The notes below the pieces were generated by a model. It ran no database searches and had not been told where the DNA came from. It saw only the letters and a list, made by a program, of their open reading frames with translations. The translations under genes were made by a program, and so were the position numbers. Positions 1-6,273 of a stretch of DNA of 15,638 bases are shown piece by piece; positions within the stretch are counted from its first letter, which is position 1, and every line of letters begins with the position of its first letter. The stretch covers positions 1 through 15,638 of the forward strand of contig JBBINV010000074.1 in NCBI GenBank assembly GCA_037443705.1, in the 5' to 3' direction. Origin of the DNA: 2-02-FULL-66-14 sp037443705. GTDB lineage: Bacteria; Pseudomonadota; Gammaproteobacteria; Burkholderiales; SG8-39.

Positions 1-360
1 GCCGCCGCGGCGGCCGCCGCCGCGGGCGCCGCGGCCGCGGGCGCGGCTTCCGCCGCGGCCGACCCGGAAGCGAAGCGCCGGATGGAGGAGGCCGAGAAGA
101 AACGCGCCGCCGAGCTCGCCGCGCTTCAGAAGCGCTTCGAGGACGAGGCGAAGCTCCGCAAGATGGACGAGGAGATGAAGAAGAAGGAAGCCGCCGCGGC
201 CGCCGCCGCCGAGGCGCGCAAGCGCGAGCAGATGGAGGCGCAGAAGCGCGCCGCGCTCGAGCGCGAGAAGGAGGCCAGGCGCCTGCAGAAGGAGCGCGAC
301 GCCCAGTGCGTGATCAAGCCGGTGATGTCCGACGACGACATCGCGCGGTGCCGGCGCTAG
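1..360 (+). CDS. Ala/Lys/Glu-rich coiled-coil protein, 5' end missing
   Basis: The frame is open from base 1 to a TAG at 358-360, giving 119 residues with no upstream start, so the N-terminus lies outside the window. The first 20 or so codons are almost all Ala with a few Gly, a flexible low-complexity linker. Next come roughly 75 residues of alternating Lys/Arg/Glu/Ala with Met and Leu, which reads as a long charged coiled coil resembling the middle of TolA-like proteins. The C-terminal tail carries two cysteines, in CVIKPVMSDDDIARCRR. No catalytic motif is visible and I do not recognise a named family. The product could be an envelope-spanning or scaffolding protein, but that is a guess from composition. 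An internal ATG at 82 exists, but the open frame before it argues that it is not the true start. It ends three bases before the convergent flavoprotein gene. Confidence 0.7.
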   Translation, partial: AAAAAAAAGAAAAGAASAAADPEAKRRMEEAEKKRAAELAALQKRFEDEAKLRKMDEEMKKKEAAAAAAAEARKREQMEAQKRAALEREKEARRLQKERDAQCVIKPVMSDDDIARCRR

Positions 361-363
361 CCG

Positions 364-391
364 CTACGACGGGACCCTGATCCCGTCGTAG
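364..391. terminator. Perfect 11-bp hairpin between convergent genes
   Basis: Bases 364-374 (CTACGACGGGA) are exactly complementary to 381-391 (TCCCGTCGTAG), with a six-base loop (CCCTGA). The hairpin lies at the junction of two convergent genes and contains the stop codon and last codons of the minus-strand hydroxylase. Neither side has a clear U-tract, so intrinsic termination is uncertain. It could instead be an mRNA 3' stabilising stem or a stem that blocks read-through in both directions. Confidence 0.45.
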
Positions 392-1551
392 AGCCAGGCG
401 AGCCCGGAGAAATTCGGGTCGGGCGGGCGCTCGCGCAGCATCTGGTTGCGAAGCTCCCGCACCACGCCCGCAGCGTGGTAGACGTCGCCGTAGTAGCGCG
501 AGGTGATCTGCACGCGCGCGGTCCTGAGATACCGCTCGTCCTGGTAGCGCCGGAACGCTTTCTCGAAGTCCCAGCCCGCGAGCTCGGCGCATGCCGCGAG
601 CACGACGGCGTCCTCGATCGCCATGTTGGCGCCCTGGGCCATGTACTGGAGCGTGGGGTGCGCGGCGTCCCCGAGTAGCGTGACGCGCCCGCGCGACCAC
701 TCGCGGACCGGCTCCCGGTCGCACAGCACCCACATCTTCCAGACGTTGATCTTCGCGAGCAGCCGCTCGACTTCGGGCCGCTCGTTCGCGAACTTGGCCT
801 TGAGCTCGGCCGCGTCGCCGAACACATCCCAGCCCTCCTCGTACTTGTCGCTGTGGAACACCGCCACGAGGTTGTAGAGCTGGCCGCTGCGGAGCGGATA
901 GTGCACGAGGTGGGTCTTGGGGCCCGCCCAGAGCACGACGTTGTTCTGCCACAGATCGACCGGCACCTCGGCGCGCGGCAGCACCGCGCGATAGGCGATG
1001 TGGCCCGACACGCGCGGCTTCGCCTCGCCGAAGAGCTGCGCGCGCACCTTCGACCACAGCCCGTCGGCGCCGACGAGCGCGCAGCCTTCGATTCTGTCGC
1101 CCGACTGAAGATGCAGGACGACGCGATCTCCGGGGTCCTCGAATCGAACCGCTTTGCTGTTGTCCCGCAATTCGATTCCCTTCTCCCTGCGGCAGGCCTC
1201 CAGCAGCACCTGATGCAGGTCGCCGCGATGGATCACGCCGTAGAGATAGCCGCCGAAGCGCCGACGGAAGTCCGCCCCGCCCACCGGGATGCGCGCGACC
1301 TCCTCGCCCGTGATCGCGTCCATCATGACGAGGAACTCCGGGTGCACCGACCAGCGCTCGATCGCGTCGGTCAGGCCCAGGATCTCGAACATGCGGTACA
1401 CGTTCGGCCCGAGCTGTATCCCGGCGCCGATTTCGCGGAATTCCGCCCCTTGCTCGAACACGCGCACCGTGCGGCCCTTGCGCGCGAGCGCGAGCGCCGC
1501 GGCGAGCCCCCCGATGCCGCCGCCCGCCACCAGTACCGGTCTGTCGTTCAT
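364..1551 (-). CDS. FAD-dependent aromatic hydroxylase, probably 3-hydroxybenzoate 6-monooxygenase
   Basis: The 395-residue protein is a full-length class A flavoprotein monooxygenase. Visible motifs are the dinucleotide-binding AGGGIGG at residues 9-15, the DG motif GADGLWSKVR at 161-170, and the GD motif starting GDAAHPTLQYMAQG at 294-307. The GD motif sequence, the QLGPN near residue 47 and the length match the 3-hydroxybenzoate 6-hydroxylase/salicylate hydroxylase branch. His214 and Gln302 fall where I recall the catalytic His/Gln pair of the Rhodococcus 3-hydroxybenzoate 6-hydroxylase. The likely reaction is 3-hydroxybenzoate + NADH + O2 to gentisate in the cytoplasm. A salicylate or other hydroxybenzoate substrate cannot be excluded. 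No gentisate dioxygenase or other ring-cleavage gene is in the window. The start ATG at 1551 is chosen because the Rossmann motif begins within ten residues of it. Confidence 0.85.
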   Translation of the reverse strand: MNDRPVLVAGGGIGGLAAALALARKGRTVRVFEQGAEFREIGAGIQLGPNVYRMFEILGLTDAIERWSVHPEFLVMMDAITGEEVARIPVGGADFRRRFGGYLYGVIHRGDLHQVLLEACRREKGIELRDNSKAVRFEDPGDRVVLHLQSGDRIEGCALVGADGLWSKVRAQLFGEAKPRVSGHIAYRAVLPRAEVPVDLWQNNVVLWAGPKTHLVHYPLRSGQLYNLVAVFHSDKYEEGWDVFGDAAELKAKFANERPEVERLLAKINVWKMWVLCDREPVREWSRGRVTLLGDAAHPTLQYMAQGANMAIEDAVVLAACAELAGWDFEKAFRRYQDERYLRTARVQITSRYYGDVYHAAGVVRELRNQMLRERPPDPNFSGLAWLYDGIRVPS

Positions 1552-1583
1552 GCGCCGTCGGAACGGGAATCGATGACGAGCGG

Positions 1584-1589
1584 ATTCTA
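1584..1589 (-). promoter_or_regulatory. Candidate -10 box of the flavoprotein hydroxylase gene
   Basis: On the minus strand TAGAAT (five of six consensus bases) lies about 32 bases before the ATG at 1551, predicting a short leader of roughly 25 bases. I see no good -35 box at the expected distance, so the gene may need an activator or the site may be chance. Confidence 0.35.
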
Positions 1590-1645
1590 GCGCCCCTGTC
1601 CCGTCGGCCCGGCGGCTTCGCGCTGCGGGCGCGCCAAGCGGCGCC

Positions 1646-1675
1646 TTGACTTCGCATCGAGCCGGGGTCTAGATT
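1646..1675 (+). promoter_or_regulatory. Sigma70-type promoter for the PA2779-like gene
   Basis: TTGACT at 1646-1651 and TAGATT at 1670-1675 are separated by 18 bases, giving five and four matches to the sigma70 consensus. Transcription would start near 1683, leaving a leader of about 75 bases. That leader ends in a purine-rich Shine-Dalgarno stretch (GAGAGGAAGAGGAA, up to 1752), seven bases before the ATG. This is the most conventional promoter-leader-SD arrangement in the window. Confidence 0.5.
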
Positions 1676-1758
1676 GGCCGCTGGCGCCCGGTGGCGCTCC
1701 AGGTGCCGGACGCCGCATCCGCTCGACCCGTCAACCCTGAGAGGAAGAGGAAACGCGA

Positions 1759-2118
1759 ATGAACTCCGCAATCGCAAGAATGATTTGCCGCGTGCTGATC
1801 GTGCTGATGGCCTGGACGCCGTTGCACTTCGCGCAGGCGGGCGTGATCTCGACCGGGCTGGCGGTCGCGAGCACCGCCGCTGCCGCCGAGCGCGCCGCCG
1901 TGCTGGGCGTGATCGACCGCGCCGATGTCGCCTCGGGGCTCCAGGCGCTGGGGCTCGATCCGGCGACGGCGCGCGAGCGCGTCGCCGCGCTCTCCGACGA
2001 CGAGGTTCGCTCGCTCGCCGGGCAGCTCGAGGCGCTGCCGGCCGGCGCCGACGGCACGGGTCTGGTCATCCTGATCCTCGCGGGCGTGTTCGTCTGGTAC
2101 TTCTTCTTCAGAAAATAG
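1759..2118 (+). CDS. PA2779-family small membrane protein
   Basis: The 119-residue protein has an N-terminal hydrophobic segment ending in AQA at about residue 27, which reads as a signal peptide or anchor. A soluble helical middle contains an RERVAALSDDEVRSLA stretch near residues 72-87. A second membrane segment near residues 100-116 is followed by the short positive tail RK. This build and the middle motif are typical of the PA2779 family, a protein of unknown function that is commonly encoded just upstream of a PA2778-family cysteine peptidase, as here. It is probably an inner-membrane protein working with that peptidase, but the role is not established. The start is supported by a strong purine-rich Shine-Dalgarno. 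Its stop codon (2116-2118) overlaps the beginning of the next gene's reading frame. Confidence 0.8.
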   Translation: MNSAIARMICRVLIVLMAWTPLHFAQAGVISTGLAVASTAAAAERAAVLGVIDRADVASGLQALGLDPATARERVAALSDDEVRSLAGQLEALPAGADGTGLVILILAGVFVWYFFFRK

Positions 2119-3077
2119 GCTTTCGCACCGCCGCGGGCGCGCTGCTCGTCGCGCTCACCGGCTGCGCGAGCTTGTTTCCGCAGACCGCGGCGCTGCGCGA
2201 CGCGCGCCCGCAAGAGCTGCCCGGGCGCACAGAGATTTCCTCCGTGCCGTTCTACCCGCAGGAGGAGTACCAGTGCGGGCCGGCAGCGCTTGCGACGCTG
2301 CTGACGCACTCGGGCGCGAAGCTCACGCCCGAGCAGCTCGTGCCCCAGGTGTATCTCCCCGAGCGCAGGGGCAGCCTCCAGGTCGAGATGCTCGCGGCGG
2401 CGCGCCGCAACGGCAGGGTCGCCTACACGCTCGCACCGCGCTTTGACGACCTGCTGCGCGAGATCGCCGCGGGCAATCCTGTGCTCGTGCTGCTGGACCT
2501 GGGCATCGGACCGTTCGAGCAATGGCATTACGCGGTGGCGGTCGGCTACGACCTCGGCGCGGGCGAGCTGATTCTGCGCTCCGGGCACAGGGAGCGGCAG
2601 GTGCTGCCCTTTCCGGTGCACGAGTACGCGTGGAAGAAAAGCGGCTACTGGGCCATGGTGGCGCTCCCGCCCGGGCGCATCGCCGCGACCGCGACCGAAA
2701 GCGGCTGGCTCTCGGCGCTCGCGGCGCTCGAGCGGGCGGGCCACGCACGCGCCGCCCGCGAGGGCTATGGCGCGTTCCTCGGGCGCTGGCCCGGGAACGT
2801 GAACGGCGCGATCGGGCTCGCGAACGCGCACTACGCGCTCGGCGAGCTCCCGCAGGCCGAGAAGGTGCTGCGCGGCGCGCTCGGGCGCGCCCCCGACTCG
2901 GTCGTCGTGATGAACAACCTCGCGCAGACGCTCTCGGACCAGGGCTGGAACGCCGAGGCGCTCGCGTTGATCGAGCGCGCAGCAGCGGCCGGCGGCCCGT
3001 TCGCCCCCGCGGTGCGCGACACGCGCACGCGGATCCTCAGCCGGATTCAGAGTCCGGAGCCAGCAGGTCCGAAGTGA
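2115..3077 (+). CDS. PA2778-family lipoprotein cysteine peptidase with TPR tail (start uncertain)
   Basis: Counted from 2115 the protein has about 320 residues. It opens with a hydrophobic lipoprotein signal ending LTGC (Cys17), so it is probably exported and lipidated. A C39-like papain-fold domain follows, with YQCGPAAL (Gln53, Cys54 nucleophile) and WHYAVAVGYD (His138). Residues 190-300 contain tandem helical TPR-like units, including LANAHYALGELPQAEKVL. This matches PA2778-family peptidases, whose substrate is unknown. The start is odd: the frame has no ATG, GTG or TTG between 1674 and 2172, and the TTG at 2172 would remove the lipobox. I place the start at ATA 2115, which overlaps the previous TAG as ATAG, the same geometry as the ATGA overlaps elsewhere here. 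Alternatives are a CTG at 2094, a -1 slip on AAAA at 2112-2115 that fuses it to the PA2779 protein, or an assembly indel. Confidence 0.75.
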   Translation: MGFRTAAGALLVALTGCASLFPQTAALRDARPQELPGRTEISSVPFYPQEEYQCGPAALATLLTHSGAKLTPEQLVPQVYLPERRGSLQVEMLAAARRNGRVAYTLAPRFDDLLREIAAGNPVLVLLDLGIGPFEQWHYAVAVGYDLGAGELILRSGHRERQVLPFPVHEYAWKKSGYWAMVALPPGRIAATATESGWLSALAALERAGHARAAREGYGAFLGRWPGNVNGAIGLANAHYALGELPQAEKVLRGALGRAPDSVVVMNNLAQTLSDQGWNAEALALIERAAAAGGPFAPAVRDTRTRILSRIQSPEPAGPK

Positions 3078-4206
3078 GCTCGGCGAGGCTGCGCGCGCCC
3101 AGGAGCTGCATCGTGCGCACGAACTCGTCGGCCAGGATATCGAGCGCGCGCGCCGCGCCGCTTTCGCCCGCCGCCGCCGCGCCGTAGAGGGTGGCGCGCC
3201 CGACCATCGCGCCTTCGGCCCCGAGCAGGCGCGCTCGTGCGATGTCGGCGCCGCGGCGCACGCCTCCGTCGATCAGCACCGGGATCTTCCCGCCGACGGC
3301 GCGCGCGATCTCGGGCAGCGCATCGAGCGTCGCGATCGCGCCGTCGAGCTGGCGGCCGCCATGATTGGAGACCACGATCCCGTCGGCGCCCTCGCGGAGC
3401 GCGCGCTCGGCGTCCTCGGCGCGCGCCACCCCTTTCAGGAGCAGCTTCTTCGGCCAGCGCGCGCGGATGCGCGCAAGCTTCGCCCAGTCGAAGGAGGCAT
3501 CCATCTCGCGCGCGACCACCGCCGCGATTCCGCCGGGCTCGGCGCCCGCCTCGAGCTCGGCGAGGTTGACGAACTTCGGAAAGCCCCCGCGCAGCATCTG
3601 CAGCAGCCAACCCGGGCGCGAGAGCAGGTCCGGCACGAGGGTGCGGTTGGGAGCGAGCGGAATCGTGAGACCGTTCCGCGGATCGCGCTCGCGCTTGCCC
3701 GCCACCGGCAGATCCACGGTGACGAAGAGCGCCTCGAAGCCCGCCGCGAGCGCGCGCGAAAGAAGCGACTCGATGATCGCGCCGTTCCTGAGCACGTAGA
3801 GCTGGAACCAGAGCCGGCCGCCGAGCTTCTCGCCTGCCTCGCGCGCCACTTCCTCTATCGACGACGACGCGGGCGTAGACAGCGTGTAGGGGATCCCGCG
3901 CTTTGCCGCCGCGCGCGCGATCTCGAGCTCCGCCTTCGGCCAGGCTACGCCCGAAAGGCCCGTGGGCGAGACCGCGAGCGGCAGCGCCGCCGGGCCGCCG
4001 AGGAGCGTGGCCGCGGTGTCGACGCGCGCCACGTCCACCAGCACGCGCGGCCGGAAGCGCCGGCGCTCGAACGCAGCGCGATTCGCGCGCAGTGTCGTCT
4101 CGTCCTCGGCCGCACCGTCGATGAAGTCGAACATCGCGCGCGGCAGGCGCCGGCGCGCCATTGTGCGCAGGTCCTCGATCGATACGGCGCGCGTCGCTTC
4201 GGGCAT
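3037..4206 (-). CDS. FMN-dependent alpha-hydroxy-acid oxidase/dehydrogenase
   Basis: The 389-residue protein is a full-length member of the L-lactate dehydrogenase/glycolate oxidase/mandelate dehydrogenase family. Hallmarks are the N-terminal FDFIDGAAEDETTLRANR near residues 26-43, TVDLP at 163-167, Lys258 in LLLKG, and the active-site SNHGGRQLD at 280-288 with His282 as the expected base and Arg285 binding the substrate carboxylate. DGGVRRG at 313-319 is the FMN phosphate loop. It should oxidise an L-2-hydroxy acid to the 2-oxo acid, but the substrate is not readable. The usual first-helix Tyr is Phe here (FDF, not YDY). The gene is divergent from a DHDPS-family aldolase, with starts 13 bases apart, suggesting a joint 2-hydroxy/2-oxo-acid pathway. 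Its 3' end overlaps the convergent peptidase gene by 41 bases. Confidence 0.88.
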   Translation of the reverse strand: MPEATRAVSIEDLRTMARRRLPRAMFDFIDGAAEDETTLRANRAAFERRRFRPRVLVDVARVDTAATLLGGPAALPLAVSPTGLSGVAWPKAELEIARAAAKRGIPYTLSTPASSSIEEVAREAGEKLGGRLWFQLYVLRNGAIIESLLSRALAAGFEALFVTVDLPVAGKRERDPRNGLTIPLAPNRTLVPDLLSRPGWLLQMLRGGFPKFVNLAELEAGAEPGGIAAVVAREMDASFDWAKLARIRARWPKKLLLKGVARAEDAERALREGADGIVVSNHGGRQLDGAIATLDALPEIARAVGGKIPVLIDGGVRRGADIARARLLGAEGAMVGRATLYGAAAAGESGAARALDILADEFVRTMQLLGARSLAELTSDLLAPDSESG

Positions 4207-4222
4207 AATTGCGCCAATTATG
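4204..4222. promoter_or_regulatory. Perfect palindrome joining two divergent start codons; candidate bidirectional promoter
   Basis: The sequence CATAATTGCGCCAATTATG has exact 8-base arms around a CGC centre. The outer three bases of each arm are the start codon of one of the divergent genes: ATG of the oxidase on the minus strand and ATG of the aldolase on the plus strand. Each strand also reads CATAAT, five of six bases of the -10 consensus, ending 10 bases before its own ATG. That would give nearly leaderless transcripts both ways. No convincing -35 is seen on either side. The site may also be a regulator operator. Confidence 0.5.
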
Positions 4223-5152
4223 AGGCCCGCCACCCTGCAAAAGCGAATCGAGGGCGTGCTCGCGCCCGTCGTCACCCCGTTCCGCAAGGACCTCTCGCCC
4301 GACGTCGACCGCTTCGTGCGCCACTGCCGCTGGCTGCTGAAGAGCGGTTGCGCGGGGCTTGCCGTCTTCGGCACCAACAGCGAAGCGAACTCGATGTCGG
4401 TCGAAGAGAAGCTCGAGCTCCTGGAAGCCCTCGTGAAGAGCGGCGTTCCCGCAGCGACGCTCATGCCCGGCACCGGCCATTGCGCGCTCACTGACTCGGT
4501 GAAGATGACGCGCGAGGCGGTGCGCATGGGCTGTGGCGGCGTGCTGATGCTGCCGCCGTTCTATTACAAGGGCGTCCCCGACGAAGGCCTTTTCCGCAGC
4601 TTCTCCGAGGTGGTGGAGCGCGTGGGCGACGAGCGGCTGCGCCTGTACCTCTATCACATCCCGCCGGTGTCGAACGTGCCGATCTCGCTCGATCTGATCG
4701 AGCGGCTGCTTTCGCGCTATCCCGGGATCGTGGCGGGCGTGAAGGACTCCTCGGGCGACTGGCAGAACACCGCGGCGATGCTCGAGCGGTTCAGGGACCG
4801 CGGCTTCGACGTGTTCGCCGGAAGCGAGGTGTTCCTGCTCGAAAACATGCGCCGCGGCGGCAAGGGCTGCATCACCGCGACGGGCAACGTGAACCCGGGG
4901 CCGATCGCCGAGGTTTTCAGGAACTTCCGGTCGGGAGAAGCTGAAAGGCTTCAGGCACGAATCACGGCGACGCGCGAGATCGTCCAGAAGGTGCCGATGA
5001 TTCCCGCGCTGAAAGCGATCATCGCTCACTTCGGCAACGACCCGCAGTGGAAGACCTGCCGACCGCCGCTGGTGGAGCTGAATGCTTCCCAGGAGCGGCA
5101 GGTGATTTCCGAACTCAAGGCGAGCGGATTTTCGATGCCCGGTCTGGACTAA
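4220..5152 (+). CDS. Dihydrodipicolinate synthase-family aldolase/lyase, not DapA itself
   Basis: The 310-residue protein has the length and order of a class I (Schiff-base) DapA/NanA-type TIM barrel. The signature Lys175 lies in GVKDSSGD and the catalytic Tyr145 in YHIPP. Two DapA features are missing: the GTTGE loop is GTNSEA (residues 51-56), and the carboxylate-binding Arg that follows the Tyr motif in DapA is absent (PPVSNVP). It is therefore unlikely to make lysine precursor and more likely cleaves, condenses or hydrates another 2-oxo acid. The divergent FMN 2-hydroxy-acid oxidase could supply or consume such an oxo acid. The start is ATG 4220, the only start codon in frame near the family N-terminus. 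There is no room for a Shine-Dalgarno within the 13-base gap. The last four bases overlap the convergent small gene. Confidence 0.85.
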   Translation: MRPATLQKRIEGVLAPVVTPFRKDLSPDVDRFVRHCRWLLKSGCAGLAVFGTNSEANSMSVEEKLELLEALVKSGVPAATLMPGTGHCALTDSVKMTREAVRMGCGGVLMLPPFYYKGVPDEGLFRSFSEVVERVGDERLRLYLYHIPPVSNVPISLDLIERLLSRYPGIVAGVKDSSGDWQNTAAMLERFRDRGFDVFAGSEVFLLENMRRGGKGCITATGNVNPGPIAEVFRNFRSGEAERLQARITATREIVQKVPMIPALKAIIAHFGNDPQWKTCRPPLVELNASQERQVISELKASGFSMPGLD

Positions 5153-5520
5153 CGCGGCGGGTTCACCGGCACGAACACCTGCACGGCCGGCAGCGACACG
5201 ATCTCGAGCCTGACGTCCCAGTAGTAATAGTTGAGGTACGCCGTGAGGATCAGCGCAAGCAGGAGCGTACCGCGGATGATGCCGCGACGCATGCCTTTGC
5301 GCCGGAACTCGGATTCGCGCGCCTCCAGGTCCTTCAGGTAGCGGTCGACCGCTTCGCGCGAGCGAAGCTTCCGCCCGGTGCGCCGCTCGAGGTACTCCAG
5401 CACGTCCTCTCGCGTCCCGTCGGCGGCGGGCGGCGGCGTCTGCGGCGCGCCCAGCCGTCCGCGCGCCACATCGCGCAGCCATTGCGCGAGGTTGCGCCCG
5501 GTGTCGTCGATCGCATCCAT
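5149..5520 (-). CDS. Small single-pass membrane protein of unknown function
   Basis: The 123-residue protein begins with a soluble, charged region containing a Pro-rich turn near residues 26-33. A basic/acidic helical stretch follows at 38-78 (YLERRTGRKLRSREAVDRYL). One membrane segment spans about residues 80-100 (IIRGTLLLALILTAYLNYYY), then a C-terminal tail of about 22 residues rich in Val and Pro. The basic residues just before the membrane segment suggest a cytoplasmic N-terminus. I do not recognise a family and see no catalytic motif. The ATG at 5520 has only a weak purine stretch upstream. It overlaps the convergent aldolase stop by four bases (CTAA) and is divergent from the SDR gene. 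Confidence 0.7.
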   Translation of the reverse strand: MDAIDDTGRNLAQWLRDVARGRLGAPQTPPPAADGTREDVLEYLERRTGRKLRSREAVDRYLKDLEARESEFRRKGMRRGIIRGTLLLALILTAYLNYYYWDVRLEIVSLPAVQVFVPVNPPR

Positions 5521-5545
5521 GGTTCCAGATTCCCACGTGTCCGCT

Positions 5546-5575
5546 TTGGCCGCTTGATCCCCGTCAAACTACAAT
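5546..5575 (+). promoter_or_regulatory. Candidate promoter of the SDR gene, near-leaderless
   Basis: TTGGCC at 5546-5551 and TACAAT at 5570-5575 (five of six matches) are 18 bases apart. The -10 box ends only eight bases before the ATG at 5584, so transcription would begin within a base or two of the start codon. No Shine-Dalgarno is present in GGCGCCCC, which fits a leaderless mRNA. Confidence 0.45.
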
Positions 5576-5583
5576 GGCGCCCC

Positions 5584-6273
5584 ATGCGAAGCGTCCTCGT
5601 CACCGGTGCCGGCCGCGGCATCGGGCTCGCGACGGTGCGCGCGTTCCTCGGCGCGGGCTGGAAGGTCCTGGCGCTCGACAGGGACTTCTCGGAATTCGCG
5701 GAAACGCCGGCGGAAAGGATCGAGTTCGACCTGCAGCGGGTTTCCGACATCCCCGCGCTCGTGGCGTCGCTCGGCAGGATCGACACCCTGATCAACAACG
5801 CGGCCGTGCTCTATTGCGAGCCTTATGGCTCGATACCGGAGGCGCACCGCAGGGAGATTCTCGCCGTGAATCTCGAAGCTCCCGCCCAGTTGATCGCGTC
5901 CCTCGCCCCCCAGATGCGGGAAAGAAGCTCCGGCCGCATCGTCAACATCGCCTCGGTCGCCGCGTTCACCGGCCACCCGGACCTCTGGTACGGCATCACG
6001 AAAGCGGGGATCCTCAACCTGACCAAGTCCTGGGCGCGCGAGCTGGGGCCGCACCGCGTGCTCGTGAACGCGGTAGCGCCCGGCCCCACCCTCACGCGCA
6101 TGTACGAGCAGCTCCCGCAATCGCGCAAGGACGGCGTGATGCGCTCCGTCTACTCCGGCCGCATCTGCACGCCCGAGGAAGTCGCGCAGGCGATCTTCTG
6201 GCTCGGCGCGCAGTGCCCCGACTACGTCAATGGCGCCACGCTCGACGTCAACAACGGCTCGTATCCGCGTTAG
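5584..6273 (+). CDS. Short-chain dehydrogenase/reductase (classical SDR)
   Basis: The 229-residue protein is a classical SDR. It has the cofactor motif TGAGRGIG (residues 7-14), NNAA (71-74), catalytic Ser124, the Tyr136-x3-Lys140 pair in YGITK, and NAVAPG (162-167). Asp32 at the end of the second strand suggests preference for NAD(H) over NADP(H). It should oxidise an alcohol or reduce a carbonyl, but the substrate cannot be read from the sequence. Its neighbours do not clearly define a pathway. The ATG at 5584 starts immediately before the Rossmann strand (MRSVLVTG), so no upstream start is needed. The gene is single and ends with a four-base overlap (TTAG) with the convergent ATPase gene. 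Confidence 0.88.
   Translation: MRSVLVTGAGRGIGLATVRAFLGAGWKVLALDRDFSEFAETPAERIEFDLQRVSDIPALVASLGRIDTLINNAAVLYCEPYGSIPEAHRREILAVNLEAPAQLIASLAPQMRERSSGRIVNIASVAAFTGHPDLWYGITKAGILNLTKSWARELGPHRVLVNAVAPGPTLTRMYEQLPQSRKDGVMRSVYSGRICTPEEVAQAIFWLGAQCPDYVNGATLDVNNGSYPR

Noticed and set aside
1..60. GC-rich GCC/GCG run as a tandem DNA repeat
   Set aside because: The open frame reads it as an Ala/Gly linker continuous with a coiled coil; there is no fixed repeat unit.
3041..3057. Hairpin CCGGA...TCCGG as a terminator between the peptidase and oxidase genes
   Set aside because: The stem is only five bases with no T-tract, and such short GC palindromes are expected by chance in this DNA.
4220..5152. 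Calling the DHDPS-family gene dapA
   Set aside because: The GTTGE loop and the carboxylate-binding Arg of DapA are not present and no lysine-pathway genes are nearby.
3047..5536. 829-codon minus-strand frame across the oxidase, aldolase and small membrane gene
   Set aside because: Three well-supported genes in other frames explain the region, and the translation shows no conserved motif.
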